Assembly (NCBI RefSeq): GCF_018494085.1
Contig: NZ_JABBFP010000012.1
Coordinates: forward strand, 1 to 64,000
Direction of reading: 5' to 3'
DNA length: 64,000 bases
Source of the DNA: Rosenbergiella collisarenosi
GTDB taxonomy: Bacteria; Pseudomonadota; Gammaproteobacteria; Enterobacterales; Enterobacteriaceae
The notes below the pieces were generated by a model. That model had not been told where the DNA came from, searched no databases, and worked only from the letters and a program-made list of their open reading frames with translations. Made by a program: the position numbers and the translations under genes. Shown here one piece after another: positions 42,174 to 54,106 of this stretch. Each line of letters starts with the position of its first letter. Within the stretch, counting starts at the first letter, position 1.

Positions 42174-43607
42174 ATGAATAACGCATTAGCACAACAAATT
42201 GCCGAACAAGGTGGCGTAGAAGCCTGGCTGACCGCACAACAATACAAGAGCTTACTCCGCTTCCTGACCTGCGGAAGCGTTGATGATGGGAAAAGTACCC
42301 TCATTGGCCGCCTACTTCATGATACCCGCCAAATTTATGAAGACCAGCTCACCTCACTGCACAACGACAGTAAGCGCCATGGTACGCAAGGCGAGAAGCT
42401 CGATTTGGCGCTGCTGGTCGACGGACTACAGGCGGAGCGCGAGCAAGGGATTACCATTGATGTTGCCTATCGCTATTTCTCGACGGAGAAGCGTAAATTT
42501 ATCATTGCTGACACGCCAGGCCACGAGCAATACACGCGAAACATGGCAACTGGCGCCTCAACCTGTGACTTGGCTATCCTACTGATCGATGCTCGCAAAG
42601 GGGTATTAGACCAAACGCGACGCCATAGCTTTATCTCGACCTTGCTGGGTATCAAGCACTTGGTGGTGGCGGTGAACAAAATGGATCTGGTTGAGTATAG
42701 CGAGACGACGTTTAACGACATCGTGCAGCAATATCTCGACTTTGCAGAGCAACTGCCGAAGGACCTCGATATTCGCTTCGTTCCGGTCTCCGCTCTAGAA
42801 GGGGAAAATATCGCGAATGCTAGCCAGCATATGCCTTGGTACACCGGCCCGACGTTATTAGAGATCCTAGAAACGGTCGACATCAATAAAGTCGTGGAAG
42901 GTCAAGCGATGCGCTTCCCGGTACAATATGTCAATCGTCCTAACCTCGATTTTAGAGGGTATGCAGGGACCGTTGCCTCGGGTACCGTCTCGGTCGGTCA
43001 ACAGATTAAAGTATTGCCTTCTGGCGTTAGCAGCCGCGTAGCCAAAATTACCACTTTCGATGGGGATCTCGAACACGCCTCTGCGGGTGAGGCGGTCACC
43101 TTGGTGCTGGAAAGTGAAATCGATATCTCTCGCGGTGACCTGCTCGTCGACGTCGAGGCGCAATTAACCCCCACGCACTCCGCGGAAGTAGACGTGGTGT
43201 GGATGGGCGAAAATGCCTTACAACCTGGCCAGAGTTATCAGGTAAAAGTCGCCGGCAAGACAGCACGTGCCGTGGTCGATGAGATTATTCACCAAGTGAA
43301 TATCAATACGCTCGCCACCAGTGAGACTCAGACGCTACCGCTCAACGCAATTGGCCGTGTGCTACTCACCTTTGACGAGCCGCTGATGCTCGATCCTTAT
43401 GCGCAAAACCCTGTAACGGGCGGCCTTATCTTTATCGACCGCTTGAGTAATGTCACGGTGGGGGCGGGGATGGTCTATCAAACTCGCGCGGTAGACAGCC
43501 ATCAGTCCACCGGACAATTCAGTGCCTTTGAACTTGAGCTGAACGCGCTAGTGCGTAAGCATTTCCCGCACTGGGATGCGAAGGATCTGCGAGATAGTCT
43601 GAAATGA
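42174..43607 (+). CDS. cysN: Sulfate adenylyltransferase GTPase subunit CysN
   Basis: A 477-residue EF-Tu-like GTPase. G1 [19 protein letters not shown]2 [10 protein letters not shown]3 [12 protein letters not shown] and G4 VNKMDLV are all intact, followed by two beta-barrel domains. E. coli CysN is 475. The cysC start overlaps its stop (ATGA). Confidence 0.97.
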   Translation: MNNALAQQIAEQGGVEAWLTAQQYKSLLRFLTCGSVDDGKSTLIGRLLHDTRQIYEDQLTSLHNDSKRHGTQGEKLDLALLVDGLQAEREQGITIDVAYRYFSTEKRKFIIADTPGHEQYTRNMATGASTCDLAILLIDARKGVLDQTRRHSFISTLLGIKHLVVAVNKMDLVEYSETTFNDIVQQYLDFAEQLPKDLDIRFVPVSALEGENIANASQHMPWYTGPTLLEILETVDINKVVEGQAMRFPVQYVNRPNLDFRGYAGTVASGTVSVGQQIKVLPSGVSSRVAKITTFDGDLEHASAGEAVTLVLESEIDISRGDLLVDVEAQLTPTHSAEVDVVWMGENALQPGQSYQVKVAGKTARAVVDEIIHQVNINTLATSETQTLPLNAIGRVLLTFDEPLMLDPYAQNPVTGGLIFIDRLSNVTVGAGMVYQTRAVDSHQSTGQFSAFELELNALVRKHFPHWDAKDLRDSLK

Positions 43608-44209
43608 GTCGGCAAGCCGAAAATATTGTCTGGCATCAGCATGCCGTGACGGCTGAGATGCGCGAAACACTGCACCGCCATCGCGGTGCAGTCGTATGGT
43701 TTACCGGGCTATCAGGGTCCGGCAAATCAACGCTCTCCGGCGCGGTAGAGCTAGCGCTGCACCAATTGGGGATTAGCTCCTTCCTTCTCGACGGCGACAA
43801 CGTGCGCCAGGGGTTGTGCCGTGACCTTGGATTTAGCGATGAAGATCGCAAGGAAAATATCCGTCGTATTAGTGAGGTGGCCAACTTAATGGTGGATGCC
43901 GGGCTGATCGTACTGACGGCCTTTATCTCTCCGCACCGCAGCGAGCGCCAAGTGGCCCGTGAACTGATTGGTGAAGAGAGATTTATCGAAATATTTGTCG
44001 ATACGCCAGTGGAAATTTGCGAACAGCGCGATCCCAAAGGGCTTTACCGTAAGGCGAGGGCGGGTGAAATCAAAGACTTCACGGGGATTGGCTCGGGTTA
44101 CGAACCTCCTCTAACGCCTGAACTCAAGGTCGACGGTCAACAATTGGTTACAAAACTTAGCGAGCAGATCATCGATCTGTTGCGCGAGCGCGCTATTATT
44201 CCGGCTTAA
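43604..44209 (+). CDS. cysC: Adenylylsulfate kinase
   Basis: Phosphorylates APS to PAPS. A 201-residue P-loop kinase ([15 protein letters not shown]), with the substrate-binding [16 protein letters not shown] and [14 protein letters not shown] and [20 protein letters not shown]. Same length as E. coli. Overlaps cysN by 4 bases. Confidence 0.97.
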   Translation: MSRQAENIVWHQHAVTAEMRETLHRHRGAVVWFTGLSGSGKSTLSGAVELALHQLGISSFLLDGDNVRQGLCRDLGFSDEDRKENIRRISEVANLMVDAGLIVLTAFISPHRSERQVARELIGEERFIEIFVDTPVEICEQRDPKGLYRKARAGEIKDFTGIGSGYEPPLTPELKVDGQQLVTKLSEQIIDLLRERAIIPA

Positions 44210-44235
44210 CTTTTTTCAAGGATAAGCCACGAGTT

Positions 44236-44556
44236 ATGCCTGATTTGCCCGACCCAGTTAGTCATGCGCCACCCTATAATAAAGAATGGCCCTCCGCACT
44301 CGTTGCCGGGGGCTGTTTTGGCCTATTCGCTTACCTGCTTGCACTCCTTTCTCCCTTTATGGCGTTTGGCGCCAGCGTACTCTTCTTTTTCCTCTATACT
44401 TGGCCTTTCTTTTTAGCGCTACTGCCGGTTGCTGTCTTCTCAGGCATGGCGATATCGGTATGGCAACGTCAAAAGATATTTATCACTTTTTTACTCACCT
44501 TGGCCGTGGTCGGTCTTAGCTTCTGGGGATTATTTTATGCCTTCATCGGATGGTGA
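44236..44556 (+). CDS. ygbE: DUF3561 inner-membrane protein YgbE
   Basis: A 106-residue membrane protein with three predicted helices (LVAGGCFGLFAYLLALLSPF, VLFFFLYTWPFFLALLPVAVF in part, and LLTLAVVGLSFWGLFYAF). Matches E. coli YgbE in size (107) and place between cysC and ftsB. Function unknown. Confidence 0.88.
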   Translation: MPDLPDPVSHAPPYNKEWPSALVAGGCFGLFAYLLALLSPFMAFGASVLFFFLYTWPFFLALLPVAVFSGMAISVWQRQKIFITFLLTLAVVGLSFWGLFYAFIGW

Positions 44557-44674
44557 GGCGAATCGCCCGGGATAGAGGACACTAAAACTTGTCAGAAAAC
44601 GCTGACTTGCGGCAGGTTACAGTGGAGTCAAAGGCTAACTTGTGGGAAGATTAGCGAATCTGTCGGGGGGAAGG

Positions 44675-44986
44675 ATGGGAAAACTCACTTTATTGCTACT
44701 TATTTTACTGGGATGGTTACAATATTCATTGTGGCTCGGTAAAAATGGTATCCATGATTACAGTCGTGTCAGCGAGGAAGTTGCGCAGCACCAAGATGCT
44801 AATGCAAAACTTAAAGCGCGTAATGATCAGCTCTTTGCTGAAATCGACGATCTTAATGGCGGGTCTGAAGCCATTGAAGAGCGCTCGCGAGACGAGCTTG
44901 GTATGATTCGTCCTGGTGAAACCTTCTTTCGCTTAGTGCCTGAACAGAACCGTAACGCCGTTAATAATTCGGCATCAGGACAATAA
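44675..44986 (+). CDS. ftsB: Cell division protein FtsB
   Basis: A 103-residue bitopic membrane protein of the divisome FtsQLB complex. One transmembrane helix ([19 protein letters not shown]) is followed by a coiled coil ([22 protein letters not shown] in two parts) and the conserved [15 protein letters not shown] tail. The ATG at 44675 follows the ribosome site GGAAGG and matches the E. coli start MGKLTLLLL; the open frame 33 bases upstream is not used. Confidence 0.96.
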   Translation: MGKLTLLLLILLGWLQYSLWLGKNGIHDYSRVSEEVAQHQDANAKLKARNDQLFAEIDDLNGGSEAIEERSRDELGMIRPGETFFRLVPEQNRNAVNNSASGQ

Positions 44987-45001
44987 CAACGACGAAAATT
45001 A

Positions 45002-45703
45002 ATGATGACAACCGTTTCTCCTACGGGAATTATTGCTGTGGTTCCCGCCGCCGGCATTGGCAGCCGCATGCAATCCTCTTGCCCAAAACAATATCTGTCG
45101 ATCGGCTCTAAAACTCTCCTCGAACACAGTATCGCCGTACTCGTCGCTCACCCAGCGATTACCCAGGTTATCGTTGCCTTACACCCCGAGGATATCCACT
45201 TTCGTCATCTGCCCATCGCGGAGGATAGGCGGATAACGACGGTAATTGGCGGAGAAACGCGTGCTGAATCCGTTTTAGCCGCGCTGGAGAGTATCAATGC
45301 AGCAGCGACCCCTTGGGTACTCGTTCACGATGCGGCTCGTCCTTGCTTGGCCTTAACTGATTTAGAGCGTCTATTAGCCCTGACTACACAGAGTTCAGTG
45401 GGGGGCTTGCTCGCGACGCCGGTTAAAGACACGATGAAACGGGCGATGAGTGGAGAAAAACAGGTCGACCATAGTGTTGAACGGCGCGATCTCTGGCATG
45501 CGCTAACGCCTCAGCTCTTTCCATTGTCGTTGTTAAAGACGTGTTTATCTACCGCATTGCAACGGGGGGAAGAAGTGACTGACGAAGCCTCGGCGTTGGA
45601 GCTATGTGGCTATCATCCTGAACTCGTTGAAGGCCGCAGTGATAATTTAAAAGTGACCCGTCCAGAAGATCTGGCATTAGCGGGGTTCTATCTTTCTCAA
45701 TAA
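45002..45703 (+). CDS. ispD: 2-C-methyl-D-erythritol 4-phosphate cytidylyltransferase
   Basis: Third step of the MEP isoprenoid pathway. A 233-residue Rossmann-like nucleotidyltransferase with [20 protein letters not shown] at the N-terminus, HDAARPCL and the [12 protein letters not shown] segment. Two adjacent ATG codons (45002, 45005) are possible. Precedes ispF by 19 bases. Confidence 0.97.
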   Translation: MMTTVSPTGIIAVVPAAGIGSRMQSSCPKQYLSIGSKTLLEHSIAVLVAHPAITQVIVALHPEDIHFRHLPIAEDRRITTVIGGETRAESVLAALESINAAATPWVLVHDAARPCLALTDLERLLALTTQSSVGGLLATPVKDTMKRAMSGEKQVDHSVERRDLWHALTPQLFPLSLLKTCLSTALQRGEEVTDEASALELCGYHPELVEGRSDNLKVTRPEDLALAGFYLSQ

Positions 45704-45722
45704 CACCAATAGGAGCCGCATA

Positions 45723-46202
45723 ATGCGTATTGGACACGGTTTCGATGTACATGCTTTCGGAGGGGAAGGCCCCTTGGTCATCGGCGGAGTGCGTATTCCC
45801 TTCCCACAAGGTTTTCTTGCCCATTCTGACGGTGATGTCGCGCTACACGCGTTAACCGATGCCCTCCTTGGCGCGGTGGCGCTTGGGGATATCGGTAAAC
45901 TCTTTCCCGATACCGACCCGGCCTTCAAAGGCGCGGACAGCCGCGGCTTGCTCCGGGAAGCTTGGCGCCGTATTCAAGAGAAAGGCTACACGATCGGTAA
46001 CGTCGACGTGACGATTATCGCTCAGGTGCCAAAAATGCTGCCACATATTCCCCAAATGCGTATCAATATCGCTGAAGACTTAGGCTGCCACATGGACGAC
46101 GTAAATGTTAAAGCGACCACGACGGAAAAATTAGGCTTCACCGGGCGTGGGGAAGGGATTGCTTGCGAAGCGGTCGCCCTGCTAACCAAGGTAGAAAAAT
46201 GA
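45723..46202 (+). CDS. ispF: 2-C-methyl-D-erythritol 2,4-cyclodiphosphate synthase
   Basis: A 159-residue trimeric enzyme of the MEP pathway. Zinc ligands are in [10 protein letters not shown] and [12 protein letters not shown]; the C-terminal [20 protein letters not shown] is conserved. Strong ribosome site AGGAGCC. Its stop overlaps the truD start (ATGATAG). Confidence 0.98.
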   Translation: MRIGHGFDVHAFGGEGPLVIGGVRIPFPQGFLAHSDGDVALHALTDALLGAVALGDIGKLFPDTDPAFKGADSRGLLREAWRRIQEKGYTIGNVDVTIIAQVPKMLPHIPQMRINIAEDLGCHMDDVNVKATTTEKLGFTGRGEGIACEAVALLTKVEK

Positions 46203-47251
46203 TAGAGAGTACTCCCTTAACGTGGTTGCTGGGTAAGCCCAGTGCGACGGGATTGATTAAACAGTCTGCGAGCGATTTTCGTGTTGTCGAAGATCTTGGC
46301 TATACTGCTGATCAACATGGTGAGCATTTGCTCATTCGCCTACGTAAAACCGGCTGTAACACGCGCTTCGTTGCTGATGCACTGGCGAAATTTTTAAAAA
46401 TTCCGGCACGAGAAGTCAGCTATGCTGGCATGAAAGATCGCCATGCCGTCACCGAGCAAACGCTCTGCGCTCGCTTTCCGGGTAAAGAGATGCCAAGTTT
46501 TGCGGCATTTTCGCTCGAAGGGGTAGAAATCCTTGAGGTCGCCCGGCACCAACGTAAAGTGCGTATCGGTGGTCTTGCAGGAAACTCGTTTCAGTTGGTG
46601 GTTCGCGATATCAGCGATAAGCAGGCGGTCGAGCAGCGTTTAGCCGTTATCGCCGAGCAGGGTGTACCTAATTATTTTGGTGAGCAACGCTTCGGACGTG
46701 ATCGCCACAATATTACCCTCGCTCAACAATGGGCGGCTGGAGAGATTCGGATTAAAGATCGTGCCAAGCGTAGCCTGCTGCTTTCTGCGATACGTAGCGA
46801 TATCTTCAACCAAGTGACTAGCGCACGACTGGCGAAACAGGCGAGTCTCTCCCAATTATGGGTAGGCGACTGCGTACAGCTTACGGGACGGGGAAGCTGG
46901 TTTGTCGTCGACGATGACGAGTTTGCACAGACGCAGACCCGTGTTCAACATGGCGAATTACGGATTACCGCGCCACTCGTCGGTAAGGGCGAGGGGGTGG
47001 TGAGTGGTGCTGCCGCTGAATTTGAGCAACAACAGTTGGCGGCGCACAGCGCTTTTATTACATTATTATCTAACGAAAGGGTAGATGCGGCACGCCGAGC
47101 GATGCTGGTCTGCCCACAAAAAATGACCTGGGAATGGCTGGATGAGCACAATCTTCAGCTTAATTTCTGGCTGCCTGCTGGCAGCTATGCAACCAGTGTC
47201 GTCAGAGAACTCGTTTTACAGGGAGAAATGATTGAGGATCCTGCTGAGTAA
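46199..47251 (+). CDS. truD: tRNA pseudouridine(13) synthase TruD
   Basis: A 350-residue enzyme with catalytic aspartate in [12 protein letters not shown] and the TruD motifs [13 protein letters not shown] and [21 protein letters not shown] (in two parts). The ATG at 46199 overlaps the ispF stop and matches the E. coli start region; the longer frame from 46163 lies inside ispF. Confidence 0.96.
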   Translation: MIESTPLTWLLGKPSATGLIKQSASDFRVVEDLGYTADQHGEHLLIRLRKTGCNTRFVADALAKFLKIPAREVSYAGMKDRHAVTEQTLCARFPGKEMPSFAAFSLEGVEILEVARHQRKVRIGGLAGNSFQLVVRDISDKQAVEQRLAVIAEQGVPNYFGEQRFGRDRHNITLAQQWAAGEIRIKDRAKRSLLLSAIRSDIFNQVTSARLAKQASLSQLWVGDCVQLTGRGSWFVVDDDEFAQTQTRVQHGELRITAPLVGKGEGVVSGAAAEFEQQQLAAHSAFITLLSNERVDAARRAMLVCPQKMTWEWLDEHNLQLNFWLPAGSYATSVVRELVLQGEMIEDPAE

Positions 47252-47996
47252 TGATGACGGTGTGTTAGCACCCGGCATTCAACGGTTGGCTCAAGCGCTG
47301 CGTAGCATGGCGCAAGACGTCCGTATTATTGCTCCTGACCGTAATCGTAGCGGCGCCTCAAGCGCGTTGACGCTCGATATGCCATTACGGACTTATCGGC
47401 ATGCTAACGGCGATATCGCGGTGCAACAGGGCACGCCGACAGATTGCGTCTATCTAGGGGTTAATTGTCTGATGACGCCGGCCCCCGATATCGTGATTTC
47501 TGGCATTAACGCCGGGCCGAATCTTGGGGACGATGTCATCTACTCTGGGACGGTGGCTGCTGCCATAGAAGGACGTCACTTGGGGCTGCCCGCGCTCGCC
47601 GTGTCACTTAACGGTAGTACGCATTACGAGACGGCGGCCGAGGTAACCTGTCAGATCCTTCGCGTCCTTACCGCTCAGCCGTTACGCCTCAGCCCTGTAT
47701 TAAACATCAACGTTCCTGATCTTCCTTTAGCTGAAATCAAAGGATGGAAGGTGACGCGCTGCGGTTACCGCCATCCCGCCGATAGAGTGATCACCCAACA
47801 AGATCCGCGTGGTGAGACCTTATATTGGATCGGCCCGCAGGGTAAGCCGCATGATGCAGGGGAAGGGACTGACTTCGACGCGATCGAACAGGGGTATGTT
47901 TCTATCACTCCATTAGGCATCGATCTCACGGCTTACCATGCAGTATCCCAACTTTCCGAATGGTTAGAGAATGTCGAGGGCCTAGTTACATGCTGA
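47232..47996 (+). CDS. surE: 5'/3'-nucleotidase SurE
   Basis: A 254-residue stationary-phase survival phosphatase. The metal-binding motif is at the very N-terminus: [15 protein letters not shown], with [21 protein letters not shown] further on. The start codon is TTG at 47232, inside the end of truD; no ATG or GTG can give this conserved N-terminus. TTG probably makes SurE translation depend on truD. Confidence 0.95.
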   Translation: MRILLSNDDGVLAPGIQRLAQALRSMAQDVRIIAPDRNRSGASSALTLDMPLRTYRHANGDIAVQQGTPTDCVYLGVNCLMTPAPDIVISGINAGPNLGDDVIYSGTVAAAIEGRHLGLPALAVSLNGSTHYETAAEVTCQILRVLTAQPLRLSPVLNINVPDLPLAEIKGWKVTRCGYRHPADRVITQQDPRGETLYWIGPQGKPHDAGEGTDFDAIEQGYVSITPLGIDLTAYHAVSQLSEWLENVEGLVTC

Positions 47997-48616
47997 GTCG
48001 GCGTGTTGAGATGTTACTTGATTACTTACGTCTGCATGGGATTGCCGACGAGGCGATACTGCGTGCGATTTCGCTGGTTCCCCGCGAGCAGTTTGTCGAC
48101 GAGGCTTTTGAACATAAGGCTTGGGATAATAATGCCTTACCCATAGGCTATGGCCAAACCATCTCACAGCCTTATATGGTCGCCAGAATGACGGAACTGC
48201 TAGGGTTGACGCCTTTTTCTCGTGTACTAGAGATCGGTACAGGCTCGGGCTACCAAACGGCCATCCTCGCAAACTTAGTCGAGCACGTTTATTCGGTGGA
48301 GCGGATCAAGGGATTACAGTGGGCGGCAAAACGGCGTCTAAAGAACCTTGACCTGCACAATGTCTCTACGCGTCATGGCGACGGCTGGCATGGCTGGGTC
48401 TCACGCGGGCCTTTCGATGCGATCATCGTGACCGCGGCTGCGCCTGAAATACCTTTCGAATTACTCGCGCAGCTTGCCGAAGGCGGCGTCATGGTACTCC
48501 CCGTGGGCGAAGAACAGCAGTTTTTACAACGTATCCAGCGAACGGGTGATACCTTCACTGACGACATAATAGAACCCGTACGATTCGTACCGTTAATTCC
48601 AGGCGACCTGGCTTAA
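47990..48616 (+). CDS. pcm: Protein-L-isoaspartate O-methyltransferase
   Basis: Repairs damaged aspartyl residues. The ATG at 47990 ([18 protein letters not shown]) overlaps the surE stop and gives 208 residues as in E. coli; an in-frame GTG-type extension to 47960 lies within surE. SAM-binding [18 protein letters not shown] and [10 protein letters not shown] are conserved. Confidence 0.96.
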   Translation: MLSRRVEMLLDYLRLHGIADEAILRAISLVPREQFVDEAFEHKAWDNNALPIGYGQTISQPYMVARMTELLGLTPFSRVLEIGTGSGYQTAILANLVEHVYSVERIKGLQWAAKRRLKNLDLHNVSTRHGDGWHGWVSRGPFDAIIVTAAAPEIPFELLAQLAEGGVMVLPVGEEQQFLQRIQRTGDTFTDDIIEPVRFVPLIPGDLA

Positions 48617-48747
48617 CGTTTTCCTGACATCGTCTCATAGCCTGATTCGGCGTTGCCTGCTACTATTGGACGATAATTTCATTTAAGCATCTTAAAATCT
48701 GAGTTTGGATCTTAATATCGATAGCCGTAAGCCTTATGGGGGAATGA

Positions 48748-49938
48748 ATGAGCAAAGGAAGCAATAGTATTAATTATCGCCAGATGGCGCTAGCCTCATT
48801 GATTGCAGCCAGCTTGGCAGGATGCAGCAGTTCAGATAGTGATAATTCGCAAGCTCCAATCACCGCCATCGGCGCGAGCGGCGGCGCTCCAGCGGGATCA
48901 GCACAACCTGCAGTTCCAAACTATCCTTCACCGTCATCGGCCGTACCGAATGCTCCACGAGCCATGGCCTCGCAGCCTATCGCACAGCGTGTACCGCGTA
49001 CTCAGCCAGTGACGAACGTAGTACCCACGGCAAGCTCAACTTCCGGACAAGTCCCTGTAGGCCAACCGGTCAAGTTACAGAATGGAAAAATCGTCTATAA
49101 CCGTAATTATGGGAATATTCCTAAGGGTAGTTATAGCGGCAGCACCTACACTGTTAAGCGCGGTGATACATTATTCTACATTGCATGGATTACAGGTAAC
49201 GACTTTCGTGATCTTGCACAAAAAAATAATGTCGCAGCACCTTATGGCTTGAATGCGGGTCAAGTACTGCAAATTGGTAACGGTGCCGGACAACCCATAA
49301 CGGGGCCTAATGAAATTAGTAAGGCAGACAATGTCTCAACTAATGAAAATAGTGCAAATAATGTTCAGAGAACCGTTCCCAAAGAGGTTGCACAACGACC
49401 AATAGTTACGTATTCTGAAGATACTGATGAACAAAGCAGCAATAATTCTGCTCAATCAAGCAGCAAATTATTACCGGGCAAAGCTGCTGTGACAGGAAGT
49501 GCTGCAGCGCCAATTGTGGCGCCGGTTACGACTCCAACGGTCAGTAGCACCACCAGTTCAACACCAATTACTACTTGGCGTTGGCCGACAAGCGGAAAGA
49601 TTATTGATGGTTTTTCTGCGTCGGAAGGGGGGAATAAGGGTATCGATATTGCGGGCTCACGTGGTCAGGCAGTGGTCTCTACAGCAGCGGGTAGAGTTGT
49701 TTATGCAGGTAATGCGTTACGCGGTTACGGTAACCTCATTATCATTAAGCATAATGATGATTATCTCAGTGCTTATGCACACAACGACACAATGCTGGTT
49801 AGAGAGCAACAGGAAGTCACTGCTGGGCAGAAAATTGCCACCATGGGGAATACAGGGACCAGCTCGGTAAGATTGCACTTTGAGATTCGTTATAAAGGAA
49901 AATCCGTCAATCCGTTGCGTTATTTACCGCAACGATAG
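48748..49938 (+). CDS. nlpD: Murein hydrolase activator NlpD
   Basis: A 396-residue outer-membrane lipoprotein that activates amidase AmiC at the division site. Lipobox SLAGCSSS (Cys near 26), a Pro/Ser-rich linker, a LysM domain ([20 protein letters not shown]), a second low-complexity linker with Asn/Ser, and a C-terminal LytM domain. The LytM zinc site is degenerate (NKGIDIAG in place of HxxxD; LHFEIRY kept), as in NlpD generally, so it activates rather than cuts. Promoters for rpoS are expected inside this gene. Confidence 0.95.
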   Translation: MSKGSNSINYRQMALASLIAASLAGCSSSDSDNSQAPITAIGASGGAPAGSAQPAVPNYPSPSSAVPNAPRAMASQPIAQRVPRTQPVTNVVPTASSTSGQVPVGQPVKLQNGKIVYNRNYGNIPKGSYSGSTYTVKRGDTLFYIAWITGNDFRDLAQKNNVAAPYGLNAGQVLQIGNGAGQPITGPNEISKADNVSTNENSANNVQRTVPKEVAQRPIVTYSEDTDEQSSNNSAQSSSKLLPGKAAVTGSAAAPIVAPVTTPTVSSTTSSTPITTWRWPTSGKIIDGFSASEGGNKGIDIAGSRGQAVVSTAAGRVVYAGNALRGYGNLIIIKHNDDYLSAYAHNDTMLVREQQEVTAGQKIATMGNTGTSSVRLHFEIRYKGKSVNPLRYLPQR

Positions 49939-49981
49939 ATGCAGGGCCTTCTGGCTCTGCCCAGGACCAGGAGGCATCACA

Positions 49982-50974
49982 ATGAGTCAAAATACGCTGA
50001 AAGTTGAAGAGTTACATGATATCGACCTTGAAGATCATGATAATGTAGCTTTTGAAGAGCAGAACGCGACGAGCGATTCAAAAGATGATTATGGAATTTC
50101 GAACGCGGAAGAGGATCTCTTCTCGCCGAATTCATCCCAACGGGTTCTGGACGCTACACAACTTTACTTAGGTGAAATTGGTTTCTCACCACTGCTGACC
50201 GCAGAGGAAGAGATCTACTTCGCTCGCCGTGCATTACGCGGTGACGTTTCATCACGCCGTAGAATGATCGAGAGTAACTTACGCCTCGTGGTCAAAATTT
50301 CTCGTCGCTATAACAACCGTGGATTACCGCTTCTCGATCTTATCGAAGAAGGTAACTTAGGTTTGATCCGCGCGGTAGAGAAATTCGATCCTGAGAAAGG
50401 CTTCCGCTTCTCTACCTACGCCACGTGGTGGATCCGCCAAACTATCGAGCGGGCAATCATGAATCAGACGCGTACCATTCGTCTGCCTATCCATATCGTG
50501 AAAGAACTGAATGTGTACTTACGTACCGCTCGTGAATTGACTCAGGTCTTAGACCATGAGCCAACGGCGGAAGATATTGCACATAAATTGGATAAGCCCG
50601 TCGAGGATGTCAGTCGAATGCTTCGCCTGAACGAACGTATCGCCTCAGTTGATACGCCTATCGGTGGCGATTCTGATACGTCGCTGCTTGATATGATTTC
50701 GGATGATGACGAGAACTCGCCTGAGTATACCAATCAAGATAACGATATGAAGCAAAGCATCGTTAAATGGTTGTACGAGCTGAATGCTAAACAGCGCGAA
50801 GTCCTTGCACGTCGTTTCGGTCTGTTAGGTTACGAACCCGCAACGCTTGAAGATGTAGGCCAAGAAATCGGTCTGACTCGCGAACGTGTTCGTCAAATTC
50901 AAGTTGAAGGTCTACGTCGCTTACGCGAAATCCTTGAAGGTCAAGGCTTAAGCTTAGATGCACTGTTCCTGTAG
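49982..50974 (+). CDS. rpoS: RNA polymerase sigma factor RpoS
   Basis: The general stress and stationary-phase sigma factor, 330 residues as in E. coli. The ATG at 49982 ([19 protein letters not shown]) follows the ribosome site AGGAGG; the longer open frame from 49880 is not used. Regions 1.2 to 2.4 ([54 protein letters not shown]), 3 and 4.2 ([19 protein letters not shown]) are complete. Confidence 0.98.
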   Translation: MSQNTLKVEELHDIDLEDHDNVAFEEQNATSDSKDDYGISNAEEDLFSPNSSQRVLDATQLYLGEIGFSPLLTAEEEIYFARRALRGDVSSRRRMIESNLRLVVKISRRYNNRGLPLLDLIEEGNLGLIRAVEKFDPEKGFRFSTYATWWIRQTIERAIMNQTRTIRLPIHIVKELNVYLRTARELTQVLDHEPTAEDIAHKLDKPVEDVSRMLRLNERIASVDTPIGGDSDTSLLDMISDDDENSPEYTNQDNDMKQSIVKWLYELNAKQREVLARRFGLLGYEPATLEDVGQEIGLTRERVRQIQVEGLRRLREILEGQGLSLDALFL

Positions 50975-50989
50975 TCGTTATTGAATCGA

Positions 50990-51020
50990 AAAAAAGCCAT
51001 CGTAAGATGGCTTTTTTTTT
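50990..51020. terminator. Bidirectional terminator between rpoS and mutS
   Basis: Stem AAAAAGCCATC / GATGGCTTTTT with loop GTAA, flanked by A and T runs, between the convergent rpoS and mutS genes. It can stop transcripts from both sides. Confidence 0.92.
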
Positions 51021-51028
51021 GCCTAGGT

Positions 51029-53584
51029 TTAGAGCAGCGTCTTAAGCCGATAGACCCACTCCAGCGCTTGGCGCGGGCTTAGGCTGTCGGGATCTAGCGC
51101 CTCCAACGCATCAAGCGCTGGCGAAGTCTCTTCCACCAGAAGGGGAAGTTGATGAGTATCGTCAGCTTGGCTAGGGCGCTGGCTGGGCTGGGTTTCGAGT
51201 TCACGCAACTTCTGCCGCGCACGCTTAATCACCTCTTTAGGTACACCAGCTAAGGCAGCGACCGCCAAGCCATAACTTTTACTCGCTGCACCCTCGCTAA
51301 CCGTATGCATGAACGCGATGCTATCGCCATGCTCTCGGGCATCGAGGTGCACGTTCTCTACGCCTTGGATCTGGTCGGGCAGGGCAGTCAACTCAAAGTA
51401 GTGGGTGGCAAATAACGTGAGCGATTGTAACTGCTTGGCTAGATTTTCTGCACAAGCCCAAGCCAAAGACAGCCCATCGTAGGTCGAGGTCCCCCGGCCA
51501 ATCTCATCCATCAATACTAAACTGTGTCGAGTGGCGTTGTTTAGAATATTCGCCGTCTCGGTCATCTCCACCATAAAGGTCGACCTTCCCGAGGCTAAGT
51601 CATCGGCCGCCCCAACCCGCGTGAAGATGCGATCGATAGGGCCGATGGTGACGGCGTCAGCGGGGACGTAACTCCCCATCCAGCTGAGTAGCGCAATTAG
51701 CGCGGTCTGACGCATATAGGTGCTTTTCCCGCCCATATTAGGCCCTGTGATGATCAGCATCCGGCGCTCGGGCTGTAACGACACGGGGTTGGCAATAAAC
51801 GGTTCTTTTAATACCTGCTCCACGACTGGATGGCGGCCATTGGCGATTGTAATGCCGGGTTGGTCGGATAAGGTCGGGCAGACATAATGTAAGGTCTCAG
51901 CACGCTCCGCCAGGTTTGCTAAGACGTCCAGCTCTGCCAGAGCTGTCGCACTGCGTTGTAACTCGGCCAGGTGCGGCAAGAGCTGGTCAAATAACTGCTC
52001 GTAGAGCATTTTTTCTAAGGCAAGTGCTTTCCCTTTAGAGGTTAACACTTTGTCTTCGTACTCTTTCAACTCTGGGATGATATAGCGTTCCGCATTTTTC
52101 AGCGTTTGGCGGCGCACGTAGTGGATGGGGACTTGATGGCTTTGCCCACGGCTTACCTGAATGAAGTAGCCGTGTATCGCGTTATAGCCGACCTTTAAGG
52201 TATCGAGTCCTAAGCGCTCGCGTTCACGGATCTCTAAACGATCCAGATAGTCCGTCGCTCCGGCGGCTAGCGCTCGCCACTCATCCAACTCTGCGTGATA
52301 GCCTGCGGCGATCACACCGCCATCACGAACGAGTACGGGAGGGGCTTCGACGACCGCCTGATCGAGGAGTTCGCGTAGTGTACTAAAGTCGCCACAGCCT
52401 GCAGCGAGTGCTGCCAGCGATGCGCCACTCGTCTCGGCGAGTAGAGCTTGGATTTCGGGAAGTTGATGGAACGCATGACGCATCCGTGCGAGATCGCGAG
52501 GACGCGCGGTACGCAGCGCCAGACGGGCAAGAATACGCTCTAAATCGCCGACCTGATGGAGCAATGGCTGCAGCGAGGAGGCCAGCGGCTGCAATTCAGC
52601 GATCGCCTCCTGACGCGCAGCGATAACCTTGGCGTCGCGCAGGGGTGTATGTAACCAACGCTTAAGCATCCGGCTGCCCATCGGGGTAACGGTACGATCC
52701 AACACCGAGGCCAGCGTGTTATCCGTTCCCCCGGCGAGATTATAGGTAATCTCTAAATTTCTACGCGTAGCGGCATCCATGATGATGGTATCTTGCTGAC
52801 GCTCCATCGTGATACTACGCAGATGGGGCAGGGCGGTACGCTGGGTATCTTTCGCATATTGCAGCAGGCATCCGGCGGCTGGCAGCGCGAGTAAGGCCTG
52901 TTCGACCCCAAACCCTTGTAGATCACGCGTACCGAACTGTAGCGTCAGTTGCTGGCGAGCCGTCGCCAGATCGAACTCCCACACTGGGCGGCGACGCAAC
53001 CCACGACGCTGCTCGATCAAATGAAAAGCCGTAAAGCCTTCCGGGTAGAGGAGTTCTGCCGGATTGCTGCGTTGTAGCTCTGCCGCGAGCGTCTCTTCGC
53101 TCTGTGCCTCGGTAAGCAGAAAACGACCCGAACCGATATCCAGCGTGGCATAGCCAAAGCCTTGTTTGCTCTCGTAGACGGCGGCCAGCAAGTTATCTTG
53201 ACGCTCGTTTAACAACGCCTCATCGCTAATCGTCCCCGGCGTGACGATACGCAATACTTTACGTTCGACCGGACCCTTGCTGAGTGCGGGGTCGCCGACC
53301 TGTTCGCAGATCGCGACCGATTCGCCCATCTGTACCAGCTTAGCTAAATAGCCCTCTACGGCATGATAGGGCACGCCGGCCATAGGAATCGGTTGTCCGG
53401 CGGAGGAGCCGCGCTTGGTTAAGGAGATATCCAGCAGTTGTGACGCCCGGCGAGCATCATCAAAAAATAGCTCATAAAAATCCCCCATACGATAGAACAA
53501 CAGGATATCCGGATGCTCGGCTTTCAGGCCAAGATACTGCTGCATCATGGGCGTGTGGGTGGGTAAGTTGTCGTGAGTCGTCAT
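51029..53584 (-). CDS. mutS: DNA mismatch repair protein MutS
   Basis: An 851-residue mismatch sensor (E. coli 853). N-terminal mismatch-reading motif [14 protein letters not shown], core and clamp domains, then the ATPase domain with Walker [30 protein letters not shown], Walker [17 protein letters not shown] and [11 protein letters not shown]-terminal tetramerisation tail present ([17 protein letters not shown]). In E. coli a mutS-rpoS insertion of variable genes lies here; in this genome they are adjacent. Confidence 0.98.
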   Translation of the reverse strand: MTTHDNLPTHTPMMQQYLGLKAEHPDILLFYRMGDFYELFFDDARRASQLLDISLTKRGSSAGQPIPMAGVPYHAVEGYLAKLVQMGESVAICEQVGDPALSKGPVERKVLRIVTPGTISDEALLNERQDNLLAAVYESKQGFGYATLDIGSGRFLLTEAQSEETLAAELQRSNPAELLYPEGFTAFHLIEQRRGLRRRPVWEFDLATARQQLTLQFGTRDLQGFGVEQALLALPAAGCLLQYAKDTQRTALPHLRSITMERQQDTIIMDAATRRNLEITYNLAGGTDNTLASVLDRTVTPMGSRMLKRWLHTPLRDAKVIAARQEAIAELQPLASSLQPLLHQVGDLERILARLALRTARPRDLARMRHAFHQLPEIQALLAETSGASLAALAAGCGDFSTLRELLDQAVVEAPPVLVRDGGVIAAGYHAELDEWRALAAGATDYLDRLEIRERERLGLDTLKVGYNAIHGYFIQVSRGQSHQVPIHYVRRQTLKNAERYIIPELKEYEDKVLTSKGKALALEKMLYEQLFDQLLPHLAELQRSATALAELDVLANLAERAETLHYVCPTLSDQPGITIANGRHPVVEQVLKEPFIANPVSLQPERRMLIITGPNMGGKSTYMRQTALIALLSWMGSYVPADAVTIGPIDRIFTRVGAADDLASGRSTFMVEMTETANILNNATRHSLVLMDEIGRGTSTYDGLSLAWACAENLAKQLQSLTLFATHYFELTALPDQIQGVENVHLDAREHGDSIAFMHTVSEGAASKSYGLAVAALAGVPKEVIKRARQKLRELETQPSQRPSQADDTHQLPLLVEETSPALDALEALDPDSLSPRQALEWVYRLKTLL

Positions 53585-54106
53585 TAGCTTGGGTATCCAT
53601 TTCCGTGGTTTTCGATTGTGTCAGTGAATGTTCTGGTTATCGTTAGGTTTCACGTTGTCGCATCGAAATCATGAAATTATTAATTTGAAGATAAAGTTAA
53701 GTGTTACTTGCCGACGTCTCATCGGATGAGAGGCGGATGCATGTTGCGTGACCTACATCGATATTCGTGACTACATGAGGTGCATGATAACCGAGTCTGT
53801 TGGGCAGGAAAACACAAGGGGAAACGACTTTACTCTAAAATGAGAGAAATGACGAAGATGTGTGAAAACGATAAGCCCGATATAAGCGAAAACTGGGGGC
53901 TGTGTGTGTTGTAGATTGTCACTGGGATTCAAGTTGTTTTCTACTATTACACAAACTCTCGCATAGGAAAGCTTGCCAAATTTATACCGGTAAAAGCTTG
54001 TCTGGCCGTGAGTTTTTTGACTGAGCTTAATATGAAATTGCCTAGAAATTTTGGTATACTCTCTGAACGATGTCTTTCAGCCCAGATACTGCTTTCAGGA
54101 GTAATT
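53585..54106. other. Intergenic region upstream of mutS
   Basis: 522 bases between divergent mutS and the small unknown gene. I see no credible coding frame. It contains a small palindrome CTCATC-G-GATGAG (53727-53740 region) and, at 54051-54060, an extended -10 (TGG followed by TATACT) that would serve the small gene downstream. Confidence 0.5.

Noticed and set aside
49880..49981. N-terminal extension of RpoS
   Set aside because: It overlaps the end of nlpD in another frame; the ATG at 49982 has AGGAGG and the conserved N-terminus.
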